Source: Myxococcales bacterium | GTDB taxonomy: Bacteria > Myxococcota_A > UBA796 > GCA-2862545 | Direction of reading: 5' to 3' | Assembly: GCA_019634415.1 (NCBI GenBank) | Contig: JAHQVJ010000216.1 | Span: 62,001 to 126,000, forward strand | DNA: 64,000 nt | Shown: in pieces, positions 53,001 to 61,686 of the stretch | Layout: the number at the start of each line of letters is the position of its first letter | How positions within the stretch are numbered: the first letter of the stretch is position 1 | Made by a program: the position numbers and the translations under genes | Notes under the pieces: generated by a model | What the model saw: only the letters and a program-made list of their open reading frames with translations | Database searches by the model: none | What the model was told of the DNA's origin: nothing

Positions 53001-56000
53001 GACGAGGTGCTCGACACGCCGCTACTCGAGGTGCTCTTCGCGAAGGAGGGGGAGCGCCCCGAGCTGCACGATCTGGCCTACACCCAGCCCGCCATGTTCG
53101 CCGTTCAGTGGGCGATGGCCGCGCTGTGGGCCGACTTCGGCGTGACCCCCGCAGCGTTGATCGGCCACAGCACCGGACAGGTGATCGCCGCCTGCTTGGC
53201 GGGGGTGCTCGATCTGCACGACGGCATGCGCCTGATGGCGGCCCGCGCTCGGCTGATGACGAGCTTGCCGCGCAACGGAGCCATGGTGGCGGCGCGCACG
53301 TCGGAGCGTGCGGTGCTCGAGGTGCTCGCGGAGCGGGACCCCGAGGGGGAGCACGTCTCCATCGCCGCCGTGAACTCACCGGGCGACTGCGTGTTCAGCG
53401 GTCGGTCCGAGGTGGTCCAGGCCGTGGCGGATCAGCTCGAGGCCCAGGGCGTGGACGTGCGGCGGCTGAAGATCAGCCACGCGGCCCATTCTCCACTCAT
53501 GGAGCCGATCCTCGACGAGTACGAGGCCATGGTGGCGCGCACCACCTTCGCCGCTCCGCAGATCCCCCTGGCGGAGAACGTCTACGGCGGCATGGCCACG
53601 GCCGAGCAGCTGCAGGATCCGGCGTACTGGCGCGACCACATGCGGCAGGCGGTTCGGTTCGGAGAGGGGATCCGGACCTTGCTCGACGCGGGCCATCGCA
53701 CCTTCGTGGAGCTCGGCAACCATCCCGTGCTGTCGTCTGCTGCCGAGCGGGTGGCACAGGCGGAGCCCGAGGCGCGCTTCATCCCGTCGCTACGCCGAAA
53801 TCAGCCCGATTGGCCCACGCTGCTCGAGGCGGTGGGGCGGGTGTGGGCCCGCGGTGGCGGCGTGGACTTCCGCCGGTTCCACGCACGGCAGCCAGGTGCG
53901 GTGGTGGCGCTGCCCGGGACGCTGTTCCAGCGGGAGCGCTACTGGGTGGATCGCCCGGCGGAGCAGCTCGAGCCCGTGGTGGACGTGGCGCCGATCTATG
54001 CCGGGCACTGGGCACCTCTGGCCATCAACGTGGAGGCTCGGGGCGGTCAGGGGAGCGAGCCACTGCTCGTGCTCGGCGAGGCGGGCGGCCTGGGCCGCCA
54101 GCTCGTGGACCGTCAGCAGCGACCCAGCGTGCTCGCCGATCCCGGTGCCGAGGTGCAGGCGCTGATCGCCGACGTCGCGCCCACCGACGTGGTGTTCCTG
54201 GAGCCGCTGCAGGTGAGCCGCGAGGGCGACGCCATCGAGGCCGTGCACGCCGTGGCGGAGCGCCTGCTGCAGCTGCTGCAGGCGGCGTCGAGGCAGGGCT
54301 GCACCGTGTGGGTGGTCACCGACGGGCGACTGACCGCCGCGGCCATCGACGGGCTGTGCACGGTGGCAGCGGTGGAGCTGGACGTGCCGCTGGTGCGTCT
54401 GCAGCTCGACGCCGCGGCGCCCGAGGATGCGTCGCTGCAGATGCTGCAGCTCGTGCTGAACACGGGCCTGTCGGAGGGGCAGCTCGCCATCGTGGACGGC
54501 CAGCCACGGATCCGGCGCTTCGGGCGCTGGCAGCCACCGTCGCTGCCGCCCACCGAGTCCGCCCGGCGCCGCGAGGGCACCGCGCTCGTCACCGGGGGCC
54601 TGGGGGCGCTCGGGCTGCACCTGGCACGGTGGCTGGCCGATCGTGGCGCTGCCTCCATCGTGCTCACCTCCCGCTCGGAGCCGTCGGAGGCCGCTGCCGC
54701 CGTGGTGGCCGAGCTTCACGCCCGCGACGGGGTGCGCTGCCAGGTGCTCCGCGCCGACGTGGCCGACGCGGGCGGGGTGCGCGACCTCGTCGCCGGGATC
54801 GACGCGGCGGGCCTGCCCGCGGTCAGCGAGCTGTTCCACGCGGCGGGGGTGCTGCGGGATGCGTCGCTGCTGTCGGCGTCTGCCGCGGACTTCGAGCCGG
54901 TCTGGCGCCCGAAGGTGCGCGGCGTGGAGCTGCTGCTGCAGGCCATGCCGGACCTGGACCGCCTGGTGCTGTTCTCCAGCGCGGCGTCCATGCTGGGATC
55001 GGCCGGGCAAGCCGTCTACGCCGCGGCCAACGCCTACCTCGCCGCCCGGGCGCGCACGCGCCGCGCCGAGGGGCTTCACGCGCTGTCGGTGGGCTGGGGG
55101 CCGTGGGCAGAGGGCGGGCTCGCCGCCGAGTCCACGCGCGCCTGGCAGGCACAGGGGATCACGCCCCTGGCGCCAGCCCGCGCCCTTGCAGCCCTCGACG
55201 CGCTGCTCACCAGCGACCTGGCCACCGCGGCGGTGGTGGATCTGGACTGGTCGGTGTGGCCCGACACGCTGGTGCGCGTGCCCGCCGTGGTCGCCGAGCT
55301 GGTGCCCCGCGACGCTGAGGCCGACGACGTGCCGGCTGGGCTCGCCAAGGTGCTGCGGCTCGGGTCGGCCGAGCGCCAGCGCGCCATCACCGAGATCGTC
55401 ACGCACGCCGCGGCGCGGATCCTGGGGGTGGCGCCCTCCGAGGTCCACCTCGACACGGGCTTCGCCGATCTGGGCATGGACAGCCTGATGTCGGTGGAGC
55501 TGGCGCGTCGCCTGCGCCGCGAGCTGCACCCGCCGCTGCCGGTGTCGGTGGCCTTCGACCACCCCACGGTGCGAGCGCTCACCGCCCACCTCGGCGAGGT
55601 GGTCGCTCCCGCTGCCGCCACCGAGCTGTCGGCCCCGCCGATCCTGCCCTCCAGCAGCGACGAGCCCATCGCCATCGTCGGCGTCTCCTGCCGCATGCCC
55701 GGCGGCGCCAACGATCCCGAGGCGTTCTGGGAGCTGCTGCACAGCGGCACCGATCCCATGGAGCAGGTGCCCGCCAGCCGCTGGGATCTGTCCGCCGTCT
55801 ACGACGAGGTGCCCGGCACGCCTGGCCGCATGTACACCCGCGAGGCCGGCTTCGTGGACTTCGACGTGGTCGAGGGCTTCGATCCGGAGTTCTTCGGGAT
55901 CTCGCCCAAGGAGGCTGCCAGCCTCGATCCGCAGCAGCGCATGCTGCTCGAGGTCGGCTACGAGGCCATCGAGCGCGCCCGCATCCCCATCGGGTCGCTG

Positions 56001-59000
56001 CGCGCCTCGCCGACCGGCGTCTACGTGGGGGTGGGGGACTCGGGCTACCTGCAGCGCTTCCAGGGGGCCGGCGAGCCGCTCTACGCCGACGCCTACGCCG
56101 GCACAGGCTCGCTGGAGGCCTTCGTGAGCGGCCGGCTCGCCTACCACCTCGGGCTGCACGGGCCCAACCTCGCGCTCAACACGGCCTGCAGCTCGTCGTT
56201 GGTGGCGGTGCACCTCGCCGTGCAGGCCCTGCGATCGGGCGAGTGCAGCCTGGCGCTGGCCGGTGGCGTGCACCTCATGCTGTCGCCCGAGAACTTCGTC
56301 TACGTCAGTCAGATCAAGGCCGTCGCCCCCGACGGCCGCTGCAAGACCTTCGATGCCCGCGCCGACGGCTATGGCCGCGCGGAGGGCTGCGGCATGGTGG
56401 TGCTGGAGCGCCTGTCGGACGCACAGCGCCACGGGCACCCCGTGCTCGCCGTGATCCGCGGCAGCGCCGTCGGCCACGACGGGGCCAGCCAGGGGCTCAC
56501 GGTGCCCAACGGCACCGCCCAGGTGCAGGTGGTGCGCGAGGCGCTGTCGCGCTCCGGGGTGCAGCCTGCGCAGGTGTCCTACATCGAGGCCCACGGCACG
56601 GGCACCGTGCTCGGCGACCCCATCGAGGTGCACGCGCTGCAGCAGGTCTACGGTGCGGGTCGAACCGCAGACAACCCGCTGCACCTCGGCGCCGTGAAGT
56701 CCAACGTGGGGCACCTGGAGGTGGCGGCGGGGGCCGCGAGCCTCGTGAAGATGGTGCTCGCGCTGCAGCACCGCAGGGTGCCGCCCCACCTGCACCTGCA
56801 GACCGTCAACCCCGAGCTCGATCTCGCCGCTGGTCACATGGTGGTGGACACCGAGCCCGCACCGTGGTCGGCGCCCGACGGGGTGCTGCGGGCCGGCGTG
56901 TCGGCCTTCGGGCTCGCGGGCACCAACGTGCATCTGCTGCTGGAGCAGGCGCCAGATTCCCCCGTCGAGACGCAGCAGACCGCGGTGGCGACGGAGCGTC
57001 CGCTGCACGTGCTGCCGCTGTCGGCGCGCTCCGAGGGATCCCTGCGGATGCTGGCGGCCCGCGTGGGCGCGCAGCTGCAGGCCGGGGTCGACCTGCCCGA
57101 TCTCGCCTGGTCCGCGGCCACCACCCGTACGGCGCACCCCCACCGCGTGGCGGTGGTCGCGGCCGACGGTGCCGAAGCCGCCGAGCGCCTGGCCACCTTC
57201 GTGGCCTCGGGAGCCGCGCCGCTCGCGTCCACCGGTCGCGCTGGGCGTCAGGTGCGCCTCGCCTTCCTCTTCGCCGGGCAGGGTAGCCAGTACCCCGGCA
57301 TGGGCCAGGAGCTGTACGCGCTGTTCCCCGCCTACCGCGACGCGCTCGATCGCTGTGCGGCCGTGCTCGATCCGCTGCTGCCGCGGCCGCTGCTCGAGGT
57401 GGTGCACGCCGCCGAGGGCGACGAGACGGTGCACGACACCACCTTCACCCAGCCCGCCCTCGTGGCCCACGAGCTGGCGCTCGCCGCCCTGTGGCGGTCC
57501 TGGGGCCTCGAGCCGGAGCTCGTGGGCGGGCACTCCGTGGGCCAGATCGCCGCTGCGATCTTCGCCGGGGTGTTCTCGCTGGAGGACGGACTCGCGCTCG
57601 TGGCGGAGCGCGGCCGGCTGATGGGGGCGCTGGCCGAGGGCGGTGCCATGGCCGCCGTGTTCGCCGACGAGGCCACCGTGCAGCGACAGCTGGCCAACCA
57701 CTCCGAGCTGGCCATCGCCGCGGTGAATCACCCGGGCGAGGTGGTGATCTCCGGGCCCGCCGCTGCCGTGCAGGCCGCCCGCGACGCCTTCGCAGCCGCG
57801 GAGGTGGAGGTGCGACCGCTGGTGGTGAGCCACGCCTTCCACAGCGCGCTCATGGAGCCCGCCCTCGACGACTTCGAGCGGGCCGTGGCCGGCGTGCAGC
57901 GCCATGCGCCGCGCGTCGACGTGCTGTGCAACGCCAGCGGTGAGGTCGCGCGCGCCGAGGACCTGCAGCGGCCGGGCTACTGGCGGGATCTCGCCCGCCA
58001 GCCCGTGCGGTTCGCCGACGACGTGCGCGCTGCCGTGGCCCGCGGCATCGACACCTTCGTGGCCGTCGGGCCCCACCCGTCGGTGCTGGCCCAGGGGCGA
58101 CGCACCCACGAGGAGCCGCATCTGGGCTGGTTCCCCTCCCTGCGGAGGGGCAAGCGGGCGCTGCCCACGCTGCTGTCGAGCGTGGCGGGCCTGTGGGCGC
58201 GTGGTGCCGCCATCGACTTCGCCGCCTTCGATGCGCCCTGGCCGCGCAGCCCCGTGGACCTGCCCACCTACCCCTGGCAGCGGGTGCGCTGCTGGATCGA
58301 CAAGCCCGAGTGGCCCGCGGTGGTCTCCCCCGGCCGCGACTGGTTCCATGTCGTGGACTGGCAGCAGGCCGAGCCGCCAGCACCGGTGGAGGAGCTAGGC
58401 GCCTGGCGGGTGGTGGGAGAGGGACCCGTGGCCACCGCCTTGAGCGCTGCGCTGCGCGACGGCGGCGCCGAGGTGGCCCAGGCCACCGATGCCAGCGACG
58501 TGCAACCCGGCGAGTCCGTGGCCTTCGTGGCCCGCGGGGGCCTCGGGCCCGCCGACGCGGCGGCGGAGGCCTTCGCGCTGACGAGCGCGGCTGCCGCCAT
58601 GGTGGCCACCGAGGCTCCCGGCGCGCTGCACCTGCTGACCACCAGCGCGACGCCTGCGCCCGGAACCGTGGCGCTGGACGCTGCCCAAGCAGCGCTGTGG
58701 GGCGTGCTGCGCGTGGCGCGGATGGAGCACCCGGAGCTGCAGCTGGTGGGCCTCGACCTCGATCCCAGCGATCCCGGAGCGCCCGGCGACTGGGTGGCGG
58801 CGCTGCACGATCGCCAGGAGCCCGAGCAGGCCCTGCGCAGCCAGGAGCGCTGGGTGCCGCGGCTGCGGGCGCTGCCTGCCCCCACCGGCACCCAGGGCGT
58901 GCGCGGCGACGGCGTGTACCTCATCACCGGTGGCCTGCGCGGCCTGGGGCTGCAGGTGGCCAGCGCCTACGCCGAGGCCGGGGCAGGACACCTGGTGCTC

Positions 59001-60254
59001 CTGGGGCGCTCGGCCCCCGAGGCTGCCACCGAGCAGCAGCTCGAGGCCTGGCGCGAGGGCGGCACCGGCGTGAGCGTGGTGCGCGGCAGCGTGTCCGAGG
59101 CCGCCGACGTGCAGCGAGCCGTGGCCGCGGCAAAGGAGGCGGGTGCGCTGCGGGGCGTGGTGCACGCGGCGGGCGTGCTCGACGATGCTGCCCTCGTGCG
59201 GCAGACCGCCGCGGGCTTCGAGCGGGTGTTCGCGCCCAAGGTACTGGGCACGGAGCACGTGCTGCAGGCCGTGGGCGACGGGCTCGATCACGTGGTGCTG
59301 TTCTCCGGTGGGGCGTCGCTGCTGGGATCGCCAGGTCAGGCCAACTATGCGGCTGCCAACGCCTACCTCGACGCCGTCGCCCACCGGGCGCGCGCCGCGG
59401 GGGTGCCCGTGCTGGCCGTGAACTGGGGTGCGTGGGCGGAGGTGGGCATGGCCGCGCGCCTCGGCAGCGGGCACGCCGAGCGGCAGGCGCGCGAGGGCAT
59501 CGGCCGGATCCCGGTGGACCAGGGGCTGCAAGCGCTGATGCGCCTGCTCGGCAGCGGACACCCTCAGGTGGGCGTGCTGCCCGTGGACTGGGATCGGCTG
59601 GTGGCCACGGTGCATCGCGGGCGGCGTCCGGCGTTCCTGGAGCACGTGGCCCGCTCGGTGGCTGCCCCACCCGTGGCGGCGACGGCACCCAGCGCTCCGG
59701 CGGTCCCCGCTGGTGGCTGGACCCCTGATCGCATCGCGCAGATCGTGCACGATCGAGCCGTGGCCGTGCTGCAGTTCGAGGCGTCGCGGAAGCTCGATCG
59801 CAGCAGGCCGCTGCTCGAGATGGGGCTGGACTCGTTGCTCGCCATGGAGCTCAAGAACGCGCTGACGGATGCGGGGATCGACCTGCCCATCGCGCGCGTG
59901 ATGACCGGCCCCAGCATCGACGAGCTCACCCAGGTGGCCCTCAACGCGGTGGAGGCCCCCGCACCCGCTGGACCCGTGCAGGAAGGGCCCGTGGGTGCGG
60001 CTCCCCCCGTGAATCCCATCGCGAGCCACTTCTTCGCGTTGGTGCTGGGCGCCGTGTTGTCGGTGGGGCTGTACATGGCCACCCTGAGGGTGTCGGGGCC
60101 CAGCAAGCAGCTCCAGATCGACCCAGCTGCCGCCGAGGCAGCGGCCGTGATCGACGATGCGCCCAAGGCCAAGGCCAAGCGCCCCGGCTCGAAGGTGAAG
60201 ACCAAGACCAAGACGAAGTCCAAGGCGCGCGCTAAACCACCCGCTGGCCCCTAG
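47076..60254 (+). CDS. Three-module type I polyketide synthase with C-terminal membrane anchor
   Basis: The 4392-residue protein starts at the ATG at 47076 directly with a KS. Module 1: KS (Cys180), AT (Ser617, HAFH), KR (NADPH loop about 1058, Tyr1198), ACP (Ser1365). Module 2: KS (Cys1596), AT (Ser2032, with HAAH at 2135 instead of HAFH), KR (Tyr2648), ACP (Ser2803). Module 3: KS (Cys3038), AT (Ser3487, HAFH), KR (Tyr4091, but the catalytic Ser is Gly4078), ACP (Ser4253). All KS domains keep their two His. No DH, ER, loading module or thioesterase is visible. It ends with a transmembrane helix (about 4319-4338) and a Lys-rich tail (KTKTKTKSKARAK). HAFH usually means malonyl-CoA. Predicted to add three extender units. 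Confidence 0.93.
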   Translation: MDKAKGEPIAIVGAGLRLPGGVRDLASYWTLLIEGVDAVGRVPADRWDAARYTSADPDAPGKMITDQGGFLGDVATFDPAFFGISPREALEMDPAQRLLLEVAWEALENAALDPSSLKRTPMGVYVGLGLSDYSRRHFGGPDPTRMTPHSGTGSLLSVAAGRISYTLGLTGPAMTVDTACSSSLVSVHLAVAALRRGEVDAALAGGANVLVAPEPSIYFSKLGALAADGRCKTFSDAADGYGRGEGAGLVVLQRLDDALAGGHPILAVIHGTAVNQDGRSNGLTAPSGRAQQEVIRAAWADGGVQARQVGLVEAHGTGTPLGDPIEVEALKAVLGTEREVVHLGSAKTNFGHLETAAGIAGLLKLALCVKHGEVPPHLHLTKVNPRVRLQGSPLEIPRQRTSWEDDVRVGGVSAFGLSGTNAHVVLGPAPDSVVASAPARSPEIVVLSARDAAALSETARDWSSALGEESLPDVAYTALAGRADLQERVAITATTAREAAERLATFARGELPEGAAAGTAPKGGQGVVFLYTGQGAQHLGMARALVQTDPVFRQALSEAIEAMGPLLDRPLTEVMWQDASALDDTRYTQPALFALQVALTQWWAHHGVRPDAVVGHSIGEFAAAVVAEALSLDDAARLVVERGRLMSELPREGAMLAVFASEERVAAVVAPHAADVSIAGVNGPTETVISGRTASIATLEAELKDLEVRTRRLSVSHAFHSALMEPMLDGFFAAVADVPYGRPSLPVYSNVDGTAAGFLADTDYWVQHVRKTVRFADGMRAAFSDGHRLFLEIGPRPVLCGMGQRVASAQAEVQGATFVPSLHPDRLDTEQLAESLGALWAHGASVELAVRSPSGRRLCLPPTRRTGQRLWLEPLAETPRSAPAPLAPDTAYAIGWQRSGVRRGTATGDWVVLGDDAVAAALAERGAEVHREWVDDPVGVVLAPEGTDALDIAWQAVRAVQRLGPGQQLHLVSHTAERPATAVLQGLGRVVALEHPDRWGGLVDVHGGDADAVVDALLAGDGEDAVRLVDGVRHLPRLSAVRRDGEALPVGPGTVWITGGFGAVGAHVARWLADRGVRSLVLTGRSGPASDDAQALVAELQEAGVAVRALAADVGQQSDVELVLAELDEPLLGIVHCAGTNRDAPLSSLSFDDLQAVFDAKVVGTDVLHAATAELDLRFFVLVSSAAAVLGTPGQGNYAAANAYLDAVAAWRRGQGLPATSVAFGPLAGAGMAAAVQPSVRSRWASEGVHLLEPEHALLALARTALGPEPSVLVAPFQWSVLHAARSSPLLRDLASAPAPAPLPEPRSAQSLPAALVSALAAAPSGARPRMALDHVQQLVSRVLGRGPDQPLSPTEGFFDAGMDSVMATELHQRLQRDLGRELPASLPFDFPTVQRLAEQLLVLVDLAPAAEIEQADAPVAADHEPVAIVGAACRFPGGVNDLDALWALLERGGDAITEVPSDRFDIDAVYAAGRGTPGTTYSRHGGFIEGIDQFDPRHFGIPPREAASLDPQQRLLLEVTWHALEHAGIAPRSLTDTRTGVFVGIGQSEYWLRFDPRRPDADKYAGTGNEASFAAGRIAYTLGLQGPAMSVNTACSSSLVSVHLAVRALREGRAQLAVAGGVNAIVGPEHTLWMSLLESLSEDGRCKAFDRSGDGYVRSEGCGMVVLKRLSDARRDGDRVLAVVRGSAVNHDGASAGITVPNGPAQQQVIRAALQDASVQPHEVGFVECHGTGTTRGDPVEIGALGQVLATDRAQPLLLGAVKTNLGHLEAAAGIAGLLKAVLCLQRGAVPSIVHLRDVNPALPLQRFPALTLPTELTPWPGEGARVAGVSSFGISGTNAHVVLQQAEPAAEPERATERPALLITWSSRTPAGLAEQAEALAAVLQGDVPLADVAYTQNVGRSGGRVRGVVVAADRAGAIAGLRAADVSDRPLPKGDVVFLCTGAGPQEPGMAKALYDADPVFRQALDEAAAAADEVLDTPLLEVLFAKEGERPELHDLAYTQPAMFAVQWAMAALWADFGVTPAALIGHSTGQVIAACLAGVLDLHDGMRLMAARARLMTSLPRNGAMVAARTSERAVLEVLAERDPEGEHVSIAAVNSPGDCVFSGRSEVVQAVADQLEAQGVDVRRLKISHAAHSPLMEPILDEYEAMVARTTFAAPQIPLAENVYGGMATAEQLQDPAYWRDHMRQAVRFGEGIRTLLDAGHRTFVELGNHPVLSSAAERVAQAEPEARFIPSLRRNQPDWPTLLEAVGRVWARGGGVDFRRFHARQPGAVVALPGTLFQRERYWVDRPAEQLEPVVDVAPIYAGHWAPLAINVEARGGQGSEPLLVLGEAGGLGRQLVDRQQRPSVLADPGAEVQALIADVAPTDVVFLEPLQVSREGDAIEAVHAVAERLLQLLQAASRQGCTVWVVTDGRLTAAAIDGLCTVAAVELDVPLVRLQLDAAAPEDASLQMLQLVLNTGLSEGQLAIVDGQPRIRRFGRWQPPSLPPTESARRREGTALVTGGLGALGLHLARWLADRGAASIVLTSRSEPSEAAAAVVAELHARDGVRCQVLRADVADAGGVRDLVAGIDAAGLPAVSELFHAAGVLRDASLLSASAADFEPVWRPKVRGVELLLQAMPDLDRLVLFSSAASMLGSAGQAVYAAANAYLAARARTRRAEGLHALSVGWGPWAEGGLAAESTRAWQAQGITPLAPARALAALDALLTSDLATAAVVDLDWSVWPDTLVRVPAVVAELVPRDAEADDVPAGLAKVLRLGSAERQRAITEIVTHAAARILGVAPSEVHLDTGFADLGMDSLMSVELARRLRRELHPPLPVSVAFDHPTVRALTAHLGEVVAPAAATELSAPPILPSSSDEPIAIVGVSCRMPGGANDPEAFWELLHSGTDPMEQVPASRWDLSAVYDEVPGTPGRMYTREAGFVDFDVVEGFDPEFFGISPKEAASLDPQQRMLLEVGYEAIERARIPIGSLRASPTGVYVGVGDSGYLQRFQGAGEPLYADAYAGTGSLEAFVSGRLAYHLGLHGPNLALNTACSSSLVAVHLAVQALRSGECSLALAGGVHLMLSPENFVYVSQIKAVAPDGRCKTFDARADGYGRAEGCGMVVLERLSDAQRHGHPVLAVIRGSAVGHDGASQGLTVPNGTAQVQVVREALSRSGVQPAQVSYIEAHGTGTVLGDPIEVHALQQVYGAGRTADNPLHLGAVKSNVGHLEVAAGAASLVKMVLALQHRRVPPHLHLQTVNPELDLAAGHMVVDTEPAPWSAPDGVLRAGVSAFGLAGTNVHLLLEQAPDSPVETQQTAVATERPLHVLPLSARSEGSLRMLAARVGAQLQAGVDLPDLAWSAATTRTAHPHRVAVVAADGAEAAERLATFVASGAAPLASTGRAGRQVRLAFLFAGQGSQYPGMGQELYALFPAYRDALDRCAAVLDPLLPRPLLEVVHAAEGDETVHDTTFTQPALVAHELALAALWRSWGLEPELVGGHSVGQIAAAIFAGVFSLEDGLALVAERGRLMGALAEGGAMAAVFADEATVQRQLANHSELAIAAVNHPGEVVISGPAAAVQAARDAFAAAEVEVRPLVVSHAFHSALMEPALDDFERAVAGVQRHAPRVDVLCNASGEVARAEDLQRPGYWRDLARQPVRFADDVRAAVARGIDTFVAVGPHPSVLAQGRRTHEEPHLGWFPSLRRGKRALPTLLSSVAGLWARGAAIDFAAFDAPWPRSPVDLPTYPWQRVRCWIDKPEWPAVVSPGRDWFHVVDWQQAEPPAPVEELGAWRVVGEGPVATALSAALRDGGAEVAQATDASDVQPGESVAFVARGGLGPADAAAEAFALTSAAAAMVATEAPGALHLLTTSATPAPGTVALDAAQAALWGVLRVARMEHPELQLVGLDLDPSDPGAPGDWVAALHDRQEPEQALRSQERWVPRLRALPAPTGTQGVRGDGVYLITGGLRGLGLQVASAYAEAGAGHLVLLGRSAPEAATEQQLEAWREGGTGVSVVRGSVSEAADVQRAVAAAKEAGALRGVVHAAGVLDDAALVRQTAAGFERVFAPKVLGTEHVLQAVGDGLDHVVLFSGGASLLGSPGQANYAAANAYLDAVAHRARAAGVPVLAVNWGAWAEVGMAARLGSGHAERQAREGIGRIPVDQGLQALMRLLGSGHPQVGVLPVDWDRLVATVHRGRRPAFLEHVARSVAAPPVAATAPSAPAVPAGGWTPDRIAQIVHDRAVAVLQFEASRKLDRSRPLLEMGLDSLLAMELKNALTDAGIDLPIARVMTGPSIDELTQVALNAVEAPAPAGPVQEGPVGAAPPVNPIASHFFALVLGAVLSVGLYMATLRVSGPSKQLQIDPAAAEAAAVIDDAPKAKAKRPGSKVKTKTKTKSKARAKPPAGP

Positions 60255-60264
60255 GACGTTGTCG

Positions 60265-61686
60265 ATGGCCAAGATCTATCTGTCGTACCAGCATGCGGAC
60301 GAACAGGCGGCGGGGGTGCTGCACCGCCACCTGTCCGAGCAATACGGCGACGTCGTGTTCATCCGTCCCGTGGACGGATCCGGTCTGGAGGCCGTCGACT
60401 TCGACTCCGTGGTGTTCGAGGAGCTGTCCTCCGCCAGACTGATGCTGCTACTCGTCGGCGAGGACGTGCTCTCCTCGCCCTGGGTCGGTCAGGAGCTCGA
60501 GCTCGCCTCGAGCACCTCGACGCCCGTGCTCCCCGTGCTGCTCGGCGAGCAGACCATGCCGTCCCTCGATGCGGTGTTGGCGCCCGCTGCCGTGCGGCCC
60601 CCCGTCCGCTTCGATCCGACCTCCGAGGATCCGGATGGCTCAGGGCTGGCCTTCGCGATCCGTCGGGCCTTGAGCGACGAGGACACCGGGTTCCTGCGGT
60701 CCGTCGATGCGCCGGCCACCATGGCGCGCTCGAGCCGGAGCTTGCTCGGCAGGCTCGTGGCCTGGGTGGGGCTCGCCACCACTGTGGCCGCAGGGGCCAC
60801 GTTCGTCTGGCAGATCAGCAACACCGCCACGCAGATCGACACCGGATGGACCACCCTCACGGATCGCTTCTCCAGCGAGGAGCAGGCCTACCTCGACGCC
60901 TGGCCGGTGGCGTTCCGGCTGCTGGATCCGGAGCTGCTCGACGAGCCCACCCTGGTGATGGGGCCCGACTGGTACACGCTCACCGGCAGCCTCACCCACC
61001 TAAGCCTCATCCGCTTGCGGCCCGCCGTGCGACGCACCCGTCCCGTCACCGCCGACGTGTCGCTGCACGTGGTGCGCTCCGGCGTGGGCGATCCCGAGCT
61101 GGCGCCCGTGTCCCACAACGCCTCCGTGGGGCAGCATCCCGCCTTGCTGGAGCGCTCCGAGCTCGGCTGGATCCTCGGCTGGGACGACACGCAGCTCGGC
61201 GTGTCGCTGGAGCTCTCGTGCGGCAGCGAGCCCGAGGTGGCGCCCCCCGACAGCGAGGATCGCCTCGTGGTGGATCTGGTGGTGCAGGCCGACCAGGTGG
61301 TGGCCAGCGAGGACGAGATCGCCCAGGTCGGTCGGCTGCTCGCCGCCGAGCCCACTGCTGCCTACAGCGCCGATGGACTGTTGGTGATGCACCTCGTGGG
61401 CCTCGAGCCGCAGACCGCACGCACCGTGGCCGATCGCTTCGCCGAGCGCCTCGGCCCCGACGTGCGGTGCGAGCTCGGCACGCCGTCCGAGGGCATCGAG
61501 CACGTCACCTGTCGCTCCGAGGACTGGCGGAACGGGTTCGTGCAGGAGGTGTTCCTCGCCCCCGAGGGCACCGCGGCCACAGCCGAGCAGGTCGACGCCG
61601 CCCAGCGAGCTGCCGTGCTCGACTTCGTGTGTCGACCCGATCTGCTCTTCCAGCTCGCCCTCGAGCTCGAGGACACTCGCCCATGA
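60265..61686 (+). CDS. TIR-like domain membrane protein
   Basis: I chose ATG at 60265 over TTG at 60259. The 473-residue protein starts with a TIR-like domain (about 1-135): KIYLSYQHADEQAAGVLHRHL and LMLLLVGEDVLSSPWVGQELELA, whose Glu after the Trp is where TIR NADases have the catalytic Glu. A transmembrane helix follows (about 155-175), then an outside domain of about 290 residues with no recognised family (WYTLTGSLTHLSL, ELGWILGW). It lies 10 bp after the PKS gene and overlaps the next gene by 4 bp. TIR domains either signal by assembly or degrade NAD; which applies here is unknown. Confidence 0.75.
   Translation: MAKIYLSYQHADEQAAGVLHRHLSEQYGDVVFIRPVDGSGLEAVDFDSVVFEELSSARLMLLLVGEDVLSSPWVGQELELASSTSTPVLPVLLGEQTMPSLDAVLAPAAVRPPVRFDPTSEDPDGSGLAFAIRRALSDEDTGFLRSVDAPATMARSSRSLLGRLVAWVGLATTVAAGATFVWQISNTATQIDTGWTTLTDRFSSEEQAYLDAWPVAFRLLDPELLDEPTLVMGPDWYTLTGSLTHLSLIRLRPAVRRTRPVTADVSLHVVRSGVGDPELAPVSHNASVGQHPALLERSELGWILGWDDTQLGVSLELSCGSEPEVAPPDSEDRLVVDLVVQADQVVASEDEIAQVGRLLAAEPTAAYSADGLLVMHLVGLEPQTARTVADRFAERLGPDVRCELGTPSEGIEHVTCRSEDWRNGFVQEVFLAPEGTAATAEQVDAAQRAAVLDFVCRPDLLFQLALELEDTRP

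Noticed and set aside
53790..58349. Open frame of about 1500 residues on the minus strand, opposite the PKS
   Set aside because: It is the mirror of the high third-position GC of the PKS; the translation is rich in His, Gly, Arg and Ala with no recognisable motif.
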